This document shows, one piece after another, positions 16,603 to 24,746 of a stretch of DNA of 53,516 bases. Every line of letters starts with the position of its first letter. The stretch's first letter is position 1. The notes under the pieces are model-generated. The model ran no database searches. It was not told the origin of the DNA and worked only from the letters and a program-made list of their open reading frames with translations. A program made the position numbers and the translations under genes. The stretch is from JAYPHU01 sp038127535. Its GTDB lineage: Bacteria > Pseudomonadota > Alphaproteobacteria > Rhodospirillales > UBA2165. The stretch lies in assembly GCA_038127535.1 (NCBI GenBank), contig JAYPHU010000027.1:1-53516 (forward strand), given 5' to 3'.

Positions 16603-17787
16603 TCATTTTCGCTTTGCGATCGGTGGCACCTTGCGCTGGGCGCGGCCCGTATAGTGGCTGAGCGGACGGATCAGGCTGTTGTTAGCGTTCTGTTCGAAGT
16701 AGTGCGCCGTCCAGCCGGTAATCCGCGCCATCACGAAGATCGGCGTGTAGAGATTGATCGGGAAGCCCATCAGGTAATAGGCGGGGCCGGACGGGAAATC
16801 CAGGTTCGGGTGGATACCCTTCTCGTTCACCATGATGTCCGCTATGTTGTTGTAGATCTCCAGCCAGCGGGTGTCGCCCGACCATTTGGTCAGGTCCTCA
16901 AGGCAGGCCTTCATGGTCGGCACCCGGCTGTCGCCCTGCTTGTAAACCCGGTGGCCGAAGCCCATGACCAGGTCCTTGTTGGCGAGGGCGTTGCGCAGGA
17001 ACGGTTCCGCATTCTTCGGCGTACGAACCTTTTTCATCATCTCCATCACCGCCTCGTTGGCGCCACCGTGTAGCGGGCCCTTGAGCGCACCAATAGCGCC
17101 GGCGACCGAGCTGTAGATGTCGGAGCGGGTGGACGCGATCACCCGGCCGGTGAAGGTCGACGCATTGAAGCTGTGTTCCGCATAGAGGATCAGCGACACG
17201 TCAAAGGCGCGGATGACCTCCTTGGGCGGGATAGTGCCGAAGCACATGTTGAAGAAGTTCTCCGCATAAGACAGATCGGTACGCGGCGCGATACGGCGTT
17301 TGCCCTGGCGGAAGCGGAAATCAGTAGCGACCATGGTCGGCAGCTTGGCCAGCATGTCGATGGCCCGCGCCATATCGCTTTCCAAAGGCTCGCCGCCCCA
17401 GGCGACCTCGGTCGTGCCGAGATAGGCGAGCGACGCCTGGATCGTGTCCATCGGATGCGCTTTGCGCGGGAACTTGGAGATGACGTCGTTATGAGCCTTG
17501 GAGAGTTTGCGCAGGCTTCGCTCTTTCTTCTTGAAGGCGTTGAGTTGGCGGCGATTGGGCAGATCACCCATCAGAATCAGATAGGCGACTTCCTCGAAGG
17601 AGCAACTGGCGGCCAGGTCCTGCACCGCATAACCGCGGTAGGTGAGGGAGTTGGTTTCCGGCATCACCTTGGAGACGGCGGTCACGTCTGTAACGACGCC
17701 GGCCAGACCCTTAAAAATTTTCGGTTCGGCTTTGGCGGCAGATTTTTTCTTTGCCGCTGTCTTCTTCTTGGTTGCCCGTTTTGCCAT
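16603..17787 (-). CDS. prpC: 2-methylcitrate synthase
   Basis: This citrate synthase family enzyme is expected to condense propionyl-CoA with oxaloacetate in the methylcitrate cycle. After a Lys/Ala-rich N-terminal tail of about 24 residues, the 394-residue product shows GALKGPLHGGANEAVM and GFGHRVYKQGDSR (catalytic histidines). The C-terminal RPLSHYTGRAQRKV anchors the second substrate. It follows prpB by 35 bases with GGGGAG nine bases before the ATG, and is last in prpD-prpB-prpC. The operon makes methylcitrate synthase more likely than citrate synthase. The basic tail is an unusual addition and may be a disordered extension. Confidence 0.92.
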   Translation of the reverse strand: MAKRATKKKTAAKKKSAAKAEPKIFKGLAGVVTDVTAVSKVMPETNSLTYRGYAVQDLAASCSFEEVAYLILMGDLPNRRQLNAFKKKERSLRKLSKAHNDVISKFPRKAHPMDTIQASLAYLGTTEVAWGGEPLESDMARAIDMLAKLPTMVATDFRFRQGKRRIAPRTDLSYAENFFNMCFGTIPPKEVIRAFDVSLILYAEHSFNASTFTGRVIASTRSDIYSSVAGAIGALKGPLHGGANEAVMEMMKKVRTPKNAEPFLRNALANKDLVMGFGHRVYKQGDSRVPTMKACLEDLTKWSGDTRWLEIYNNIADIMVNEKGIHPNLDFPSGPAYYLMGFPINLYTPIFVMARITGWTAHYFEQNANNSLIRPLSHYTGRAQRKVPPIAKRK

Positions 17788-17822
17788 CAGTGCCGTCTCC
17801 CCTAATTGACGTTATTACGAAT

Positions 17823-18716
17823 TTAGACTTTGAAGTTATACAGGTTTTGGTCGAACTGGTTATAGTCTTCGTATCGCAAAACCTCGTAGAGCCGTTTGCG
17901 GGTCTGCATATTTTCCACAATCGTGTCGTTGGTGCCGTCGGCCATCAGTTGCTGGTAATTGTCTTCCACTGCCTTGTTGGACAGCCGTAAGGATGTTACC
18001 GGATAGATGGCGATGTTGTAGCCGAATTCGGTGAGCTGTTCCTTTGTGTAGAGCGGCGTTTTGCCGAACTCGGTCATATTGGCCAAGAGCGGCACGTCGA
18101 CGGCTTTGCGGAAGGCTTCATAGTCAGAGGGCTCGATCAGAGCCTCCGGGAAAATCGCGTCGGCGCCAGCGTCCACATAGGCCTTGGCCCGATCAATCGC
18201 GGCGTCGAGGCCTTCCACGTCCTTGGCGTCGGTTCGGGCCATCAGCAAAAAATTCGGGTCTCTCTTGGCGTCCGCCCCGGCGCGGAGCTTCTGGCACATG
18301 GTGGTGGTGTCGATCAGGGTCTTGTTGTCTAGATGACCGCAGCGCTTGATGTTGATCTGGTCTTCCATGTGACAACCGGCGAGGCCCAGCTCTTCGATTT
18401 CCTGGAGTGTGCGGGCCGCGTTGAGCGCTTCACCAAAACCGGTGTCGATATCGATGATCGCCGGCAGGTCGGTCACTCTGGCGATCTGCCGACCCCGCTG
18501 CGCGACTTCGGTGAGCGACGTCAGGCCGATGTCGGGCAGGCATAGTTCCGCGGCGAGCGCGCCGCCGGAGATATAGACCCCGTCGAAGCCGATGTCCTCA
18601 ACCATGCGGGCGACGATGGGAGCGTGGGCGCCGGGCATCTGGATCAGCTTGCCGGTGGCCAGCTTGTCGCTAAGGTCCTGGCGCTTTTCGGCGGCGGTCT
18701 TTTTGGCAAACAGCAT
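17823..18716 (-). CDS. prpB: 2-methylisocitrate lyase
   Basis: PrpB splits 2-methylisocitrate into pyruvate and succinate. The 297-residue product is a TIM barrel of the isocitrate lyase superfamily with the catalytic-loop motif KRCGH (124-128). It also has the metal-binding IDIDTGFGEALN (88-99) and MEDQINIKRC. The KRCGH cysteine separates it from the PEP mutase at 13702, a distant relative in the same window. Its ATG overlaps the prpD stop as TGATG, showing translational coupling. prpC follows. No prpR-type regulator lies nearby. Confidence 0.96.
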   Translation of the reverse strand: MLFAKKTAAEKRQDLSDKLATGKLIQMPGAHAPIVARMVEDIGFDGVYISGGALAAELCLPDIGLTSLTEVAQRGRQIARVTDLPAIIDIDTGFGEALNAARTLQEIEELGLAGCHMEDQINIKRCGHLDNKTLIDTTTMCQKLRAGADAKRDPNFLLMARTDAKDVEGLDAAIDRAKAYVDAGADAIFPEALIEPSDYEAFRKAVDVPLLANMTEFGKTPLYTKEQLTEFGYNIAIYPVTSLRLSNKAVEDNYQQLMADGTNDTIVENMQTRKRLYEVLRYEDYNQFDQNLYNFKV

Positions 18717-20224
18717 CAGAAAATCCCTTCGCTATCGCGGGCCGCCGAGGTGAGTTCCGCCGCGTCCACTTGGACATTGATGTTGGCCACCTGATCGGCC
18801 GATAGGTTCGGCAAATCCTGCACCAGTTCCAGGAAGCGGGCGCTTTCAGCGTCACTAATGATGCCGTCGGTCAGCGTCTTGAACTTATGGATATAGTTGT
18901 CCCGGGCGAAGGGGCGGGCGCCGGCAGGGTGCGCGTTGGCGACGGCGAGTTCGTCGACGATCGTCTCGCCGTTCTTCATCGTGACCTCCAGCCGGCCGCC
19001 AAAGGCCCGCTTGTCCGGGTCCGGATCGTGATACATTTCGGTCCAGACGGCCTCTTCCTCGGTGGTGATCTTGTGCCACAGGCGGACCGTATCTTCCCGT
19101 TGTGCGCGCTCAGGCGCGTAGGATTTGACGTGGTGCCATTCGCCGTCCTGCAACGCGACGGCCAGGATGTACATGATGGAATGGTCGAGGGTTTCCCGGC
19201 TGGCTTTCGGGTCCATCTTCTGTGGATCGTTGGCGCCGGTGCCGATCACATAATGTGTGTGGTGGCTGGTGTAGAGCGTGATGGCCTCGACCTGTTCCCA
19301 GTTGCTGATTTTCTCGCGGACCCGGAAGGCCAGATCGATGAGCGCCTGGCTCTGATATTCGGCGGAGTGTTCCTTGGTGTAGGATTCCATGATCGCCCGC
19401 TTGGCCTCGCCTGCGCCGGGCAGAGGCACGGTGTAGTTGGCGTCGGGACCATCCAAAATCCAGGCCATGACGCTGTCTTCCCCTTCGTAGATCGGGGACG
19501 GCGCACCTTCGCCCCGCATGCAGCGGTCGACGGCCTCGATGGCCAGCTTGCCGGCATGGGACGGGGCGTAAGCTTTCCAGCTCGAGATCGCGCCCTTCCG
19601 CGACTGGCGGGTGGAGACTGTGACATGCAGCGCCTGCTGCACCGCTTGGTAAATGGTGTCGTTGCCCAAGCCTAACAGGGTGCCGATACCGGCGGCGGCG
19701 GACGGACCCAGATGTGCGATATGGTCGATCTTATGGGCGTGCAGGCAGATGCCCTTCACCAGATCGATCTGAATTTCGTAGCCGGTGGCGAGGCCGCGCA
19801 ATAGCTCCGCGCCGGACTTTTTCATCTGTTGCGCCACGGCCAGGACCGGCGGGATATTGTCGCCGGGGTGGGAATAGTCGGCAGCCAGGAACGTATCGTG
19901 GAAGTCCAATTCGCGGACGGCGGTGCCGTTGGCCCAGGCCGCCCATTCCGCATGAAACCGCTGGTCATTGGGCACACCGAAAATGGCCGCGCCACCGTCC
20001 CGGGGATGCGCCAAAGCCTGCGCCCGCGCACTGGCCACCGGATGGCGGTTGATGGCGGCGATGGCGACAGACGCGTTGTCGATGATCCGGTTGATCACCA
20101 TGTCGGTGACGTCATCATCAATGGCGACCGGGTCGGACGCAACGGCGGCGATCTTCCAGGCAAGCTGGTCTTCCTTGGCGAGCGGTTTTTCGGACGGATA
20201 AACGTTGACGGTATGGTTCTTCAC
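18716..20224 (-). CDS. prpD: 2-methylcitrate dehydratase, MmgE/PrpD family
   Basis: PrpD dehydrates 2-methylcitrate to 2-methyl-cis-aconitate. The 502-residue product matches the MmgE/PrpD family in length. It has ANGTAVRELDFHDTFLAADYSHPGD-like active-site sequence near residues 97-121, SRQSRKGAISSWKAYAPSHAG further on, and YTKEHSAEYQSQALID. It is the first gene of the prpD-prpB-prpC operon and is divergent from the YciI-like gene. The 177-base space between them (20225-20401) should hold both promoters, but I see no clear operator. Aconitate-type hydration of the product would need an enzyme encoded elsewhere. Confidence 0.94.
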   Translation of the reverse strand: MKNHTVNVYPSEKPLAKEDQLAWKIAAVASDPVAIDDDVTDMVINRIIDNASVAIAAINRHPVASARAQALAHPRDGGAAIFGVPNDQRFHAEWAAWANGTAVRELDFHDTFLAADYSHPGDNIPPVLAVAQQMKKSGAELLRGLATGYEIQIDLVKGICLHAHKIDHIAHLGPSAAAGIGTLLGLGNDTIYQAVQQALHVTVSTRQSRKGAISSWKAYAPSHAGKLAIEAVDRCMRGEGAPSPIYEGEDSVMAWILDGPDANYTVPLPGAGEAKRAIMESYTKEHSAEYQSQALIDLAFRVREKISNWEQVEAITLYTSHHTHYVIGTGANDPQKMDPKASRETLDHSIMYILAVALQDGEWHHVKSYAPERAQREDTVRLWHKITTEEEAVWTEMYHDPDPDKRAFGGRLEVTMKNGETIVDELAVANAHPAGARPFARDNYIHKFKTLTDGIISDAESARFLELVQDLPNLSADQVANINVQVDAAELTSAARDSEGIF

Positions 20225-20401
20225 GGCAAGCGGCCCCCGGTGGCGAGTTGATTGTTGGTCGATTATTCCGGGCCAAGGTCTACCTCATCGGACACCTGAC
20301 TCCCAAGCGAAATGTTCACCTGTCTTTTTAGGTCTCCCCATGGGTTGGCCAGGCTGGTAGCCTGCAATTCAAATAATTTCGTTGAGAGAGGAGACAGCCC
20401 C

Positions 20402-20782
20402 ATGGCCAGTTCCAAAGACAATACCTCCAACCACGGGCATGCGGCGTTCGGCCTATTGCGCTTCGTGGTGATTTCCGAATTCACCGGCAAGGAGGGCGAC
20501 CGCGCCGCTGTGCTGCAGGAGCACCTGACCTATCAGGAGAGCCTGGAAGAAAAAGGCGTGTTGTTCGCCGCCGGGCCGCTGCTCAAAGAGGATATGGAGA
20601 TGGCCGGCATCGGGCTTATTGTTTACCGGGCGGATTCCCTGGAAGAGGCCAAGAAACTGGCGGACGGCGATCCGTTCCACAAGACGGGGCTCCGGGACTA
20701 CAAGATTTATCCCTGGCGGGTGAACGAAGGCAGCCTGGATCTGAAAATCCGCTATGCGTCCGGGCATTTTGAGCTGGAGTAA
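20402..20782 (+). CDS. YciI family protein
   Basis: The 126-residue product is a YciI-like ferredoxin-fold protein (dimeric alpha/beta barrel). It has the family features VVISEFTGKEGDRAAVLQ, an HLTYQESLEEKGVLFAAGPL segment containing the usual His, and the acidic GDPFHKTGLRDYKIYPW. The biochemical role of most YciI proteins is unknown. The ATG at 20402 is preceded by GAGAGAGGAGA; a longer in-frame start at 20312 has no such site. It is divergent from prpD and stands alone before a repeat-rich gap. Confidence 0.85.
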   Translation: MASSKDNTSNHGHAAFGLLRFVVISEFTGKEGDRAAVLQEHLTYQESLEEKGVLFAAGPLLKEDMEMAGIGLIVYRADSLEEAKKLADGDPFHKTGLRDYKIYPWRVNEGSLDLKIRYASGHFELE

Positions 20783-20789
20783 CAAAATA

Positions 20790-20905
20790 ACGTCATCCAC
20801 CGGCCCGTATAGCGGTGACCCGTGGACCCATTTTTAAGCTAAGATGGGTACGCGGATCATACGCGGGGCAAGCCTTCGCATAGGCTTAGTCCGCGGGTGA
20901 CGACG
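20790..20905. repeat. Dispersed intergenic repeat, copy 2
   Basis: It contains GTGACCCGTGGACCCAT (20815-20831) and ATGGGTACGCGGATCA (20844-20859), both shared with 16476-16600. ACCCAT and ATGGGT can pair around TTTTAAGCTAAG. A second palindrome, ACGCGG...CCGCGG-like, follows at about 20860-20897. It belongs to the 411-base gene-free interval 20783-21193, which otherwise holds only the elements listed next. Confidence 0.7.
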
Positions 20906-20959
20906 CCAGAGAGGGTAGCGTTTTTCTTTAGCCAGTATTCGCCCGTGGTTGATTGAGCC

Positions 20960-21100
20960 CACCCCCACCCTTGAAACGCAATGCGTTTCTCGACCTCCCC
21001 TATCATAGGGGAGGTGGGTATTGTGCCGGGTTCTTACAGCGAGAGGACTTCCCCCCAACGCGGGGGAAGGTGGCTCGAAGGGGCGGGGGGGGGGGCATTT
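20960..21100. repeat. Palindromic element with an 11-base G run
   Basis: Three hairpins lie close together: GAAACGC/GCGTTTC around AAT, CCTCCCCTAT/ATAGGGGAGG around one C, and TTCCCCC/GGGGGAA. An uninterrupted run of 11 G follows at 21085-21095. This composition is typical of short palindromic extragenic elements in alphaproteobacteria. No open reading frame with coding character is present. Confidence 0.65.
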
Positions 21101-21110
21101 AAGAGGGACC

Positions 21111-21172
21111 AATTCTCGGGTATCTTACTGAAGGAGATCCCCGACAAATGCTTCGCAGGTCGGGGATGACGC
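21111..21172 (-). repeat. GCGTCATCCCCGACCTGCG repeat, inverted copy
   Basis: The reverse complement starts GCGTCATCCCCGACCTGCG, continues through a TTGTCG-GATCT segment and ends AGATACCCGAGAATT. It matches 27364-27432 closely in that order. It lies just downstream of the hydroxypyruvate-isomerase-like gene. The element is a dispersed repeat with internal inverted symmetry (ATCCCCGAC/GTCGGGGAT). Confidence 0.75.
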
Positions 21173-21193
21173 TTAATGGTGCGGGGGAGGGGG

Positions 21194-21976
21194 CTATACC
21201 CATGGCTCCCTCCAGGCGAGGGTGTCCAGCGTCGGCCCCGACGGCGTGTATTCGCAAGCCACCCATTTATCGTAGCCCATCTCATTAAGCGCCCCCAGAA
21301 ACGCCTGATAGTCGATCTCCCCGGTGCCGGGTTCGTGCCTATCGGGCACGTCGGCGATCTGGATGTTGCCGATATAGGGCAGGTGCTTCCGAACGCTCTC
21401 GGCCATGGGGATGTCCTCGGTTACGTACATGTGAAAGGCGTCGTATTCGAGCCCGATATTCGGGTGGCCGACTTCGTCCAGGAATTCCATGGTCTCATCG
21501 CAGGTGGTAAGGATCGCCCCGACCCGGAGCTTCGAGTTCAACGGCTCGACGATCACCTTGGTGCCGATCTCGCCCAGTGCATCGCCGGTGTATTTCAGGT
21601 TTTCTTTAAAGATCGCCAGCGCGTCTGATTTGCTGACGCCGTCGGGCGGTGTGAAGGCCGGGATGACCAGGGCTTCGGGCTTCAGCGCCTGGCAGTAGGG
21701 GATGGCGGCGGCGACATTTTCCCGCCACTTGTCCTCTTTGCCCGGTGCCGCACCGATCAGCGGACCCATGGTCACGCCTTCGCCGAGCGCGATGTTGATG
21801 ATGGAGGTGCCGAGCTCCGCCGCGTCGACCCGGCGCGCCATTTCGTCCACCGGCAGGTCATACACAAACATGAATTCGACCGCGCCGAAGCCGGCGTACT
21901 TGGCCGGTTCGATCCGGTCCAGGGGGTTTTCGTATTCCTGGAACATGAGCGAGATGTTGGCGGAGAATTTGAGCAT
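21194..21976 (-). CDS. Hydroxypyruvate isomerase-like TIM-barrel protein
   Basis: The 260-residue product belongs to the xylose-isomerase-like TIM barrels and resembles hydroxypyruvate isomerase and the related OtnI. It starts LKFSANISLMFQEY, has IVEPLNSK with the catalytic Glu, GLEYDAFHMYV with metal ligands, and IQIADVPDRHEPGTGEIDY, the Hyi-type signature. It ends in VACEYTPSG with a second acidic residue. GGAAGG precedes the ATG. It is divergent from a RidA gene over 72 bases, and the two may be regulated together. The substrate cannot be told from sequence; hydroxypyruvate or 2-oxo-tetronate are the known options. Confidence 0.87.
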   Translation of the reverse strand: MLKFSANISLMFQEYENPLDRIEPAKYAGFGAVEFMFVYDLPVDEMARRVDAAELGTSIINIALGEGVTMGPLIGAAPGKEDKWRENVAAAIPYCQALKPEALVIPAFTPPDGVSKSDALAIFKENLKYTGDALGEIGTKVIVEPLNSKLRVGAILTTCDETMEFLDEVGHPNIGLEYDAFHMYVTEDIPMAESVRKHLPYIGNIQIADVPDRHEPGTGEIDYQAFLGALNEMGYDKWVACEYTPSGPTLDTLAWREPWV

Positions 21977-22048
21977 CTGGTTTTCCTTCCCGTTGAAGCC
22001 TCTGGTACGATGATGGCCGGTTCAACTCCAGTTGAAAAGGGAGCTCTC

Positions 22049-22450
22049 ATGAAAAAGGAAGTGATCAAAATACCGGGTCTGAAAACGCCCCTGGGCGAAG
22101 ACGGCAAGCCACTGGTGCCGATCTCAATGGCGACGCGGGCAGGGGACTTTATTTTCGTCTCCGGCATTCCGCCGTTGGACTACAACACCGGTGAGCTGGT
22201 ACAGGGCGACATTCTGGTTCAAACTCGCAAATCCCTGGAGAATATCCGGACCATCCTGGAAGCGGCGGGCTCCAGCCTCGACAATATTGTGAAGACCACG
22301 GTCTATGCGGCTAACGCCGGCTATTATCACCAGATCAATGGGGCGTACCGGGAATTCTTTGCCGAGGAACCGCCGGCCCGCACGTTCGTCACTGTCGGCG
22401 CTTGGCCGATGCCGTTCGATATTGAGATTGAATGCGTGGCGATCGGGTAG
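22049..22450 (+). CDS. RidA family (YjgF/YER057c/UK114) protein
   Basis: The 133-residue product has the RidA fold sequence FIFVSGIPPLDYNTGELVQG. It continues with QTRKSLENIRTILEAAGSSL and VVKTTVYAAN-type strands, then PPARTFVTVGAWPMPFDIEIE. An arginine lies at the usual imine-binding place (PARTFV). RidA proteins hydrolyse reactive 2-aminoacrylate-type imines; this branch may differ. I chose ATG at 22049, preceded by AAAAGGGAG, over ATG at 22010, which lies in the divergent promoter region with hyi. The gene ends with TAG. Confidence 0.88.
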   Translation: MKKEVIKIPGLKTPLGEDGKPLVPISMATRAGDFIFVSGIPPLDYNTGELVQGDILVQTRKSLENIRTILEAAGSSLDNIVKTTVYAANAGYYHQINGAYREFFAEEPPARTFVTVGAWPMPFDIEIECVAIG

Positions 22451-22598
22451 GGGGGTACCAGAAAATTATACACACTCAATACACACTATTCTCCGGCGGA
22501 TAATTCCTCCTTTGGTGTAATGGAGTCGGGTAAACGGGCCTCTGGCTGGTGCATAGATGGCATGAGAGTTGCTTCTTTTTGCATCGATCGGAAGTATC

Positions 22599-23056
22599 AT
22601 GGCGCAAATGAAAAGATTGTTGATGGTGATAAGCCTGTCTGCGTTCTGCTTGATGGTGTCGGATTGCCGACCATTACACGTCGCAGACTTCGACCCCACC
22701 GGTGCGCGGATGTTTGAACAGGCCCTCAAACTTCGCGACGGAAGAATTGCCTATCCAAACTGACATGTCGAAGCCATCGCCTATAAGATGCTTGCCGGCA
22801 CCTTCGGCCATGAGGCCGGCCCGACTCGGTCTATCAATTGGCGAGATTGTACCAAGCAAACGTTTTTGGGCACTCGGACTTTGAACTTCGGGCGCGAGGC
22901 TGGTCGATCGCCGCATCGAGGTTGGCTAATCTCGAAGGTGCGATCCTAGCCTCGTCCCTTACTCTCAAATCTACAAGCTCCGAGTGGAATGCTGCCCGGC
23001 GATTGGCTGATGAGATACTGCAATCCAATCCGAGGTTAGTGCGTAAAAATCGCTAA
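22599..23056 (+). pseudogene. Degraded small exported protein gene (stop plus frameshift)
   Basis: A reading frame starting at 22599 or 22608 encodes a signal-peptide-like N-terminus (MKRLLMVISLSAFCLMVSDC), then about 40 residues up to a TGA at 22761-22763. The same frame then reads HVEAIAYKMLAGTFGHEAG. After a frame change near 22810-22835 the sequence continues as VYQLARLYQANVFGHS and SEWNAARRLADEI, ending at 23056. The helix-rich Ala/Leu pattern with HSDFELRARGW resembles Sel1/TPR-type repeats, but I cannot name the family. The joined product would be about 150 residues. The DNA is visibly less GC-rich than its neighbours. The interval 22451-22598 upstream shows no other gene. Confidence 0.5.
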
Positions 23057-23093
23057 AGCATAACTCGGCGTGATTTCCCACAATTGAAATTAT

Positions 23094-23632
23094 TTAGGAG
23101 CAGTTTTCCTGTCTAAGCCGCTGACCGATTTCGTAGAGTTCCGCATTCAAGTTTGCTGATTGGCGTGACAGAAAATCCATATGAGAATGGAGGTTCTTAC
23201 CTTCGGATTTTGGCACGCCACTATCAAATTTAGCGTGAATTTTCTTTAAGTCGGCTTCGATGCGGTTCTTTTTTTCCGCAGGTCATGGATTTGTTGGCGT
23301 AGCAGATGGCAAACCGACTTATCGTTGGGATAATTGTCCAGGCTGGCCTTTTCAGATCCTTTTTCGTCCTGTTCGTCGGCGATGCGGTTGATTTCCCATT
23401 CGGTCTCGCCGCCGGGCTTCATGATGCCGTCGCGGGTGAGACCCCGGTCTTTCTGCACTTTCTCGATCCCGTCCAGAATCTGCTGGCCCGGATAGCCGGT
23501 CATGCCGTACTCGAGCTCTCCGTAGTACCCGATCTTTTTCAGGGCGTACTTGGTATTGAGGGTGTCCTCCTCATCGACCGCGCGGTTGCTGCCCACATCA
23601 TCCTTGAGACGGAGATGTTTTGATTTTGTCAT
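23094..23632 (-). pseudogene. Peptidoglycan-binding-like small protein, frameshifted at an A7 run
   Basis: From ATG at 23632 the frame encodes a domain with ALKKIGYYGELEYGMTGYPG, DGIEKVQKDRGL and DGIMKPGGETEWEIN, a pattern common in alphaproteobacterial peptidoglycan-binding-like domains. The open frame then drifts and stops at 23246. At the run of seven A (plus-strand T at 23269-23275) a shift restores a natural continuation: NRIEADLKKIHAKF, FLSRQSANLNAELYEIGQRL and a stop at 23094-23096. Adding one base gives 179 residues. The longer 217-residue start at 23899 has non-protein-like sequence. Whether this is a real mutation, slippage or an assembly error is open. Confidence 0.6.
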
Positions 23633-23932
23633 AATGTTGAAATCCGTAAGAGAGTTATCGAAAATCGGACCCGGGCCATTCAGGCCGGACCCCGGGCGTA
23701 TCTCTCCTACCCGGCTGTTATAGCAAATATTCCGGTCGTGTTTTCGGACAAGTTGCTGAAAAAGCGCCCCCGTATGCGCGGCGACTTGCGTTTGCTTCGC
23801 ACGCCCTGGAAGTCTTCGGGTTTCGCCGGAGTGGTGGACCCTGGGCATCCGTGGGTGTAAGTTTCCGCGGAGAAGAAAAACGACCAATCGCCGCGACACA
23901 TGCGACTCGAATTAGAGGACACCAGGGGTAGA

Positions 23933-24745
23933 ATGAACGTTGTCACCGATCCGTATTCCGGTCTGAATATGTACGAGCTGAGCCACGTCTGGGGCCACGG
24001 GGCACCGTCCCTGCCCGGCAATGACGATGTGGTCATGTACCGCTCGGTCAAGCATGCCCAGCACGGGGTGATGACTCATCGTTTGAAGATGGTCATGCAC
24101 ACCGGCACGCATATGAATGCGCCGGTTCATCTAATCCAGGGGGGCGCCGGCTGCGCCGATATCCCGCTGGACAGTTTGTTCGGCAACGGGGTGATACTGT
24201 CGATCCCCAAGGGGCCGTGGGAGATGGTCAACGCCGATGATCTGAAAGCGGCCGATCCGGACGTGCAGGCCGGCGACTTTGTGGTCATCGTCACCGGTTG
24301 GCATCACAAATATTCGGACGCGCTGGAATATTTCGGCGACTCGCCGGGGCTTGCGCCGGATGCGGCCGAGTATCTGGTGTCCATGGGCATCAAACTGGTC
24401 GGCGTGGACACGCCGCAGGTGGATCATCCGTTGGCGACGTCGTTGGGTAAACACCGGGGCGGGCCGTTGATGAACCGGGTGATCGCCAAGTATGAGGAGG
24501 CCACGGGCGGCAGTGCGAGCGAGGATTTTCCCGATTGGAACCCGGCCCACAAGATTTTGCTGGGCGCCAATATCCCGACCATCGAACAGGTGGGCGGCGA
24601 TGTGGATGACCTATTGAACAAGCGGGCGACCATGTTGGCGACGCCCTGGAACTGGAAGCACGGCGATGCCTGCCCGGTGCGGTTTGTCGCCATGACCGAT
24701 CCGACCGGCACGGCCCGGATCGACGCTGGTACAGAGGAGAACTGA
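23933..24745 (+). CDS. Cyclase family hydrolase with altered metal motif
   Basis: The 270-residue product belongs to the cyclase family (kynurenine formamidase-like, Mn/Zn-dependent amidohydrolases). It has MYELSHVWGHGAP at the start and VGVDTPQVDHPLAT in the second half. The family motif HxGTHxDxPxH reads HTGTHMNAPVH here, with Asn in place of the usual metal-coordinating Asp. That may change metal binding or activity. ATG at 23933 has AGGGG a few bases upstream; ATG at 23900 is possible but lacks a site. The next gene, a paralogue with the normal motif, starts two bases after this stop. The pair could form a hetero-oligomer. Confidence 0.85.
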   Translation: MNVVTDPYSGLNMYELSHVWGHGAPSLPGNDDVVMYRSVKHAQHGVMTHRLKMVMHTGTHMNAPVHLIQGGAGCADIPLDSLFGNGVILSIPKGPWEMVNADDLKAADPDVQAGDFVVIVTGWHHKYSDALEYFGDSPGLAPDAAEYLVSMGIKLVGVDTPQVDHPLATSLGKHRGGPLMNRVIAKYEEATGGSASEDFPDWNPAHKILLGANIPTIEQVGGDVDDLLNKRATMLATPWNWKHGDACPVRFVAMTDPTGTARIDAGTEEN

Positions 24746-24746
24746 G

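Noticed and set aside
16603..17787. Housekeeping citrate synthase
   Set aside because: The operon with prpD and prpB makes 2-methylcitrate synthase more likely.
17823..18716. Second PEP mutase
   Set aside because: The fold is shared, but the sequence carries KRCGH of lyases and lacks the EDK-x5-NS motif of mutases.
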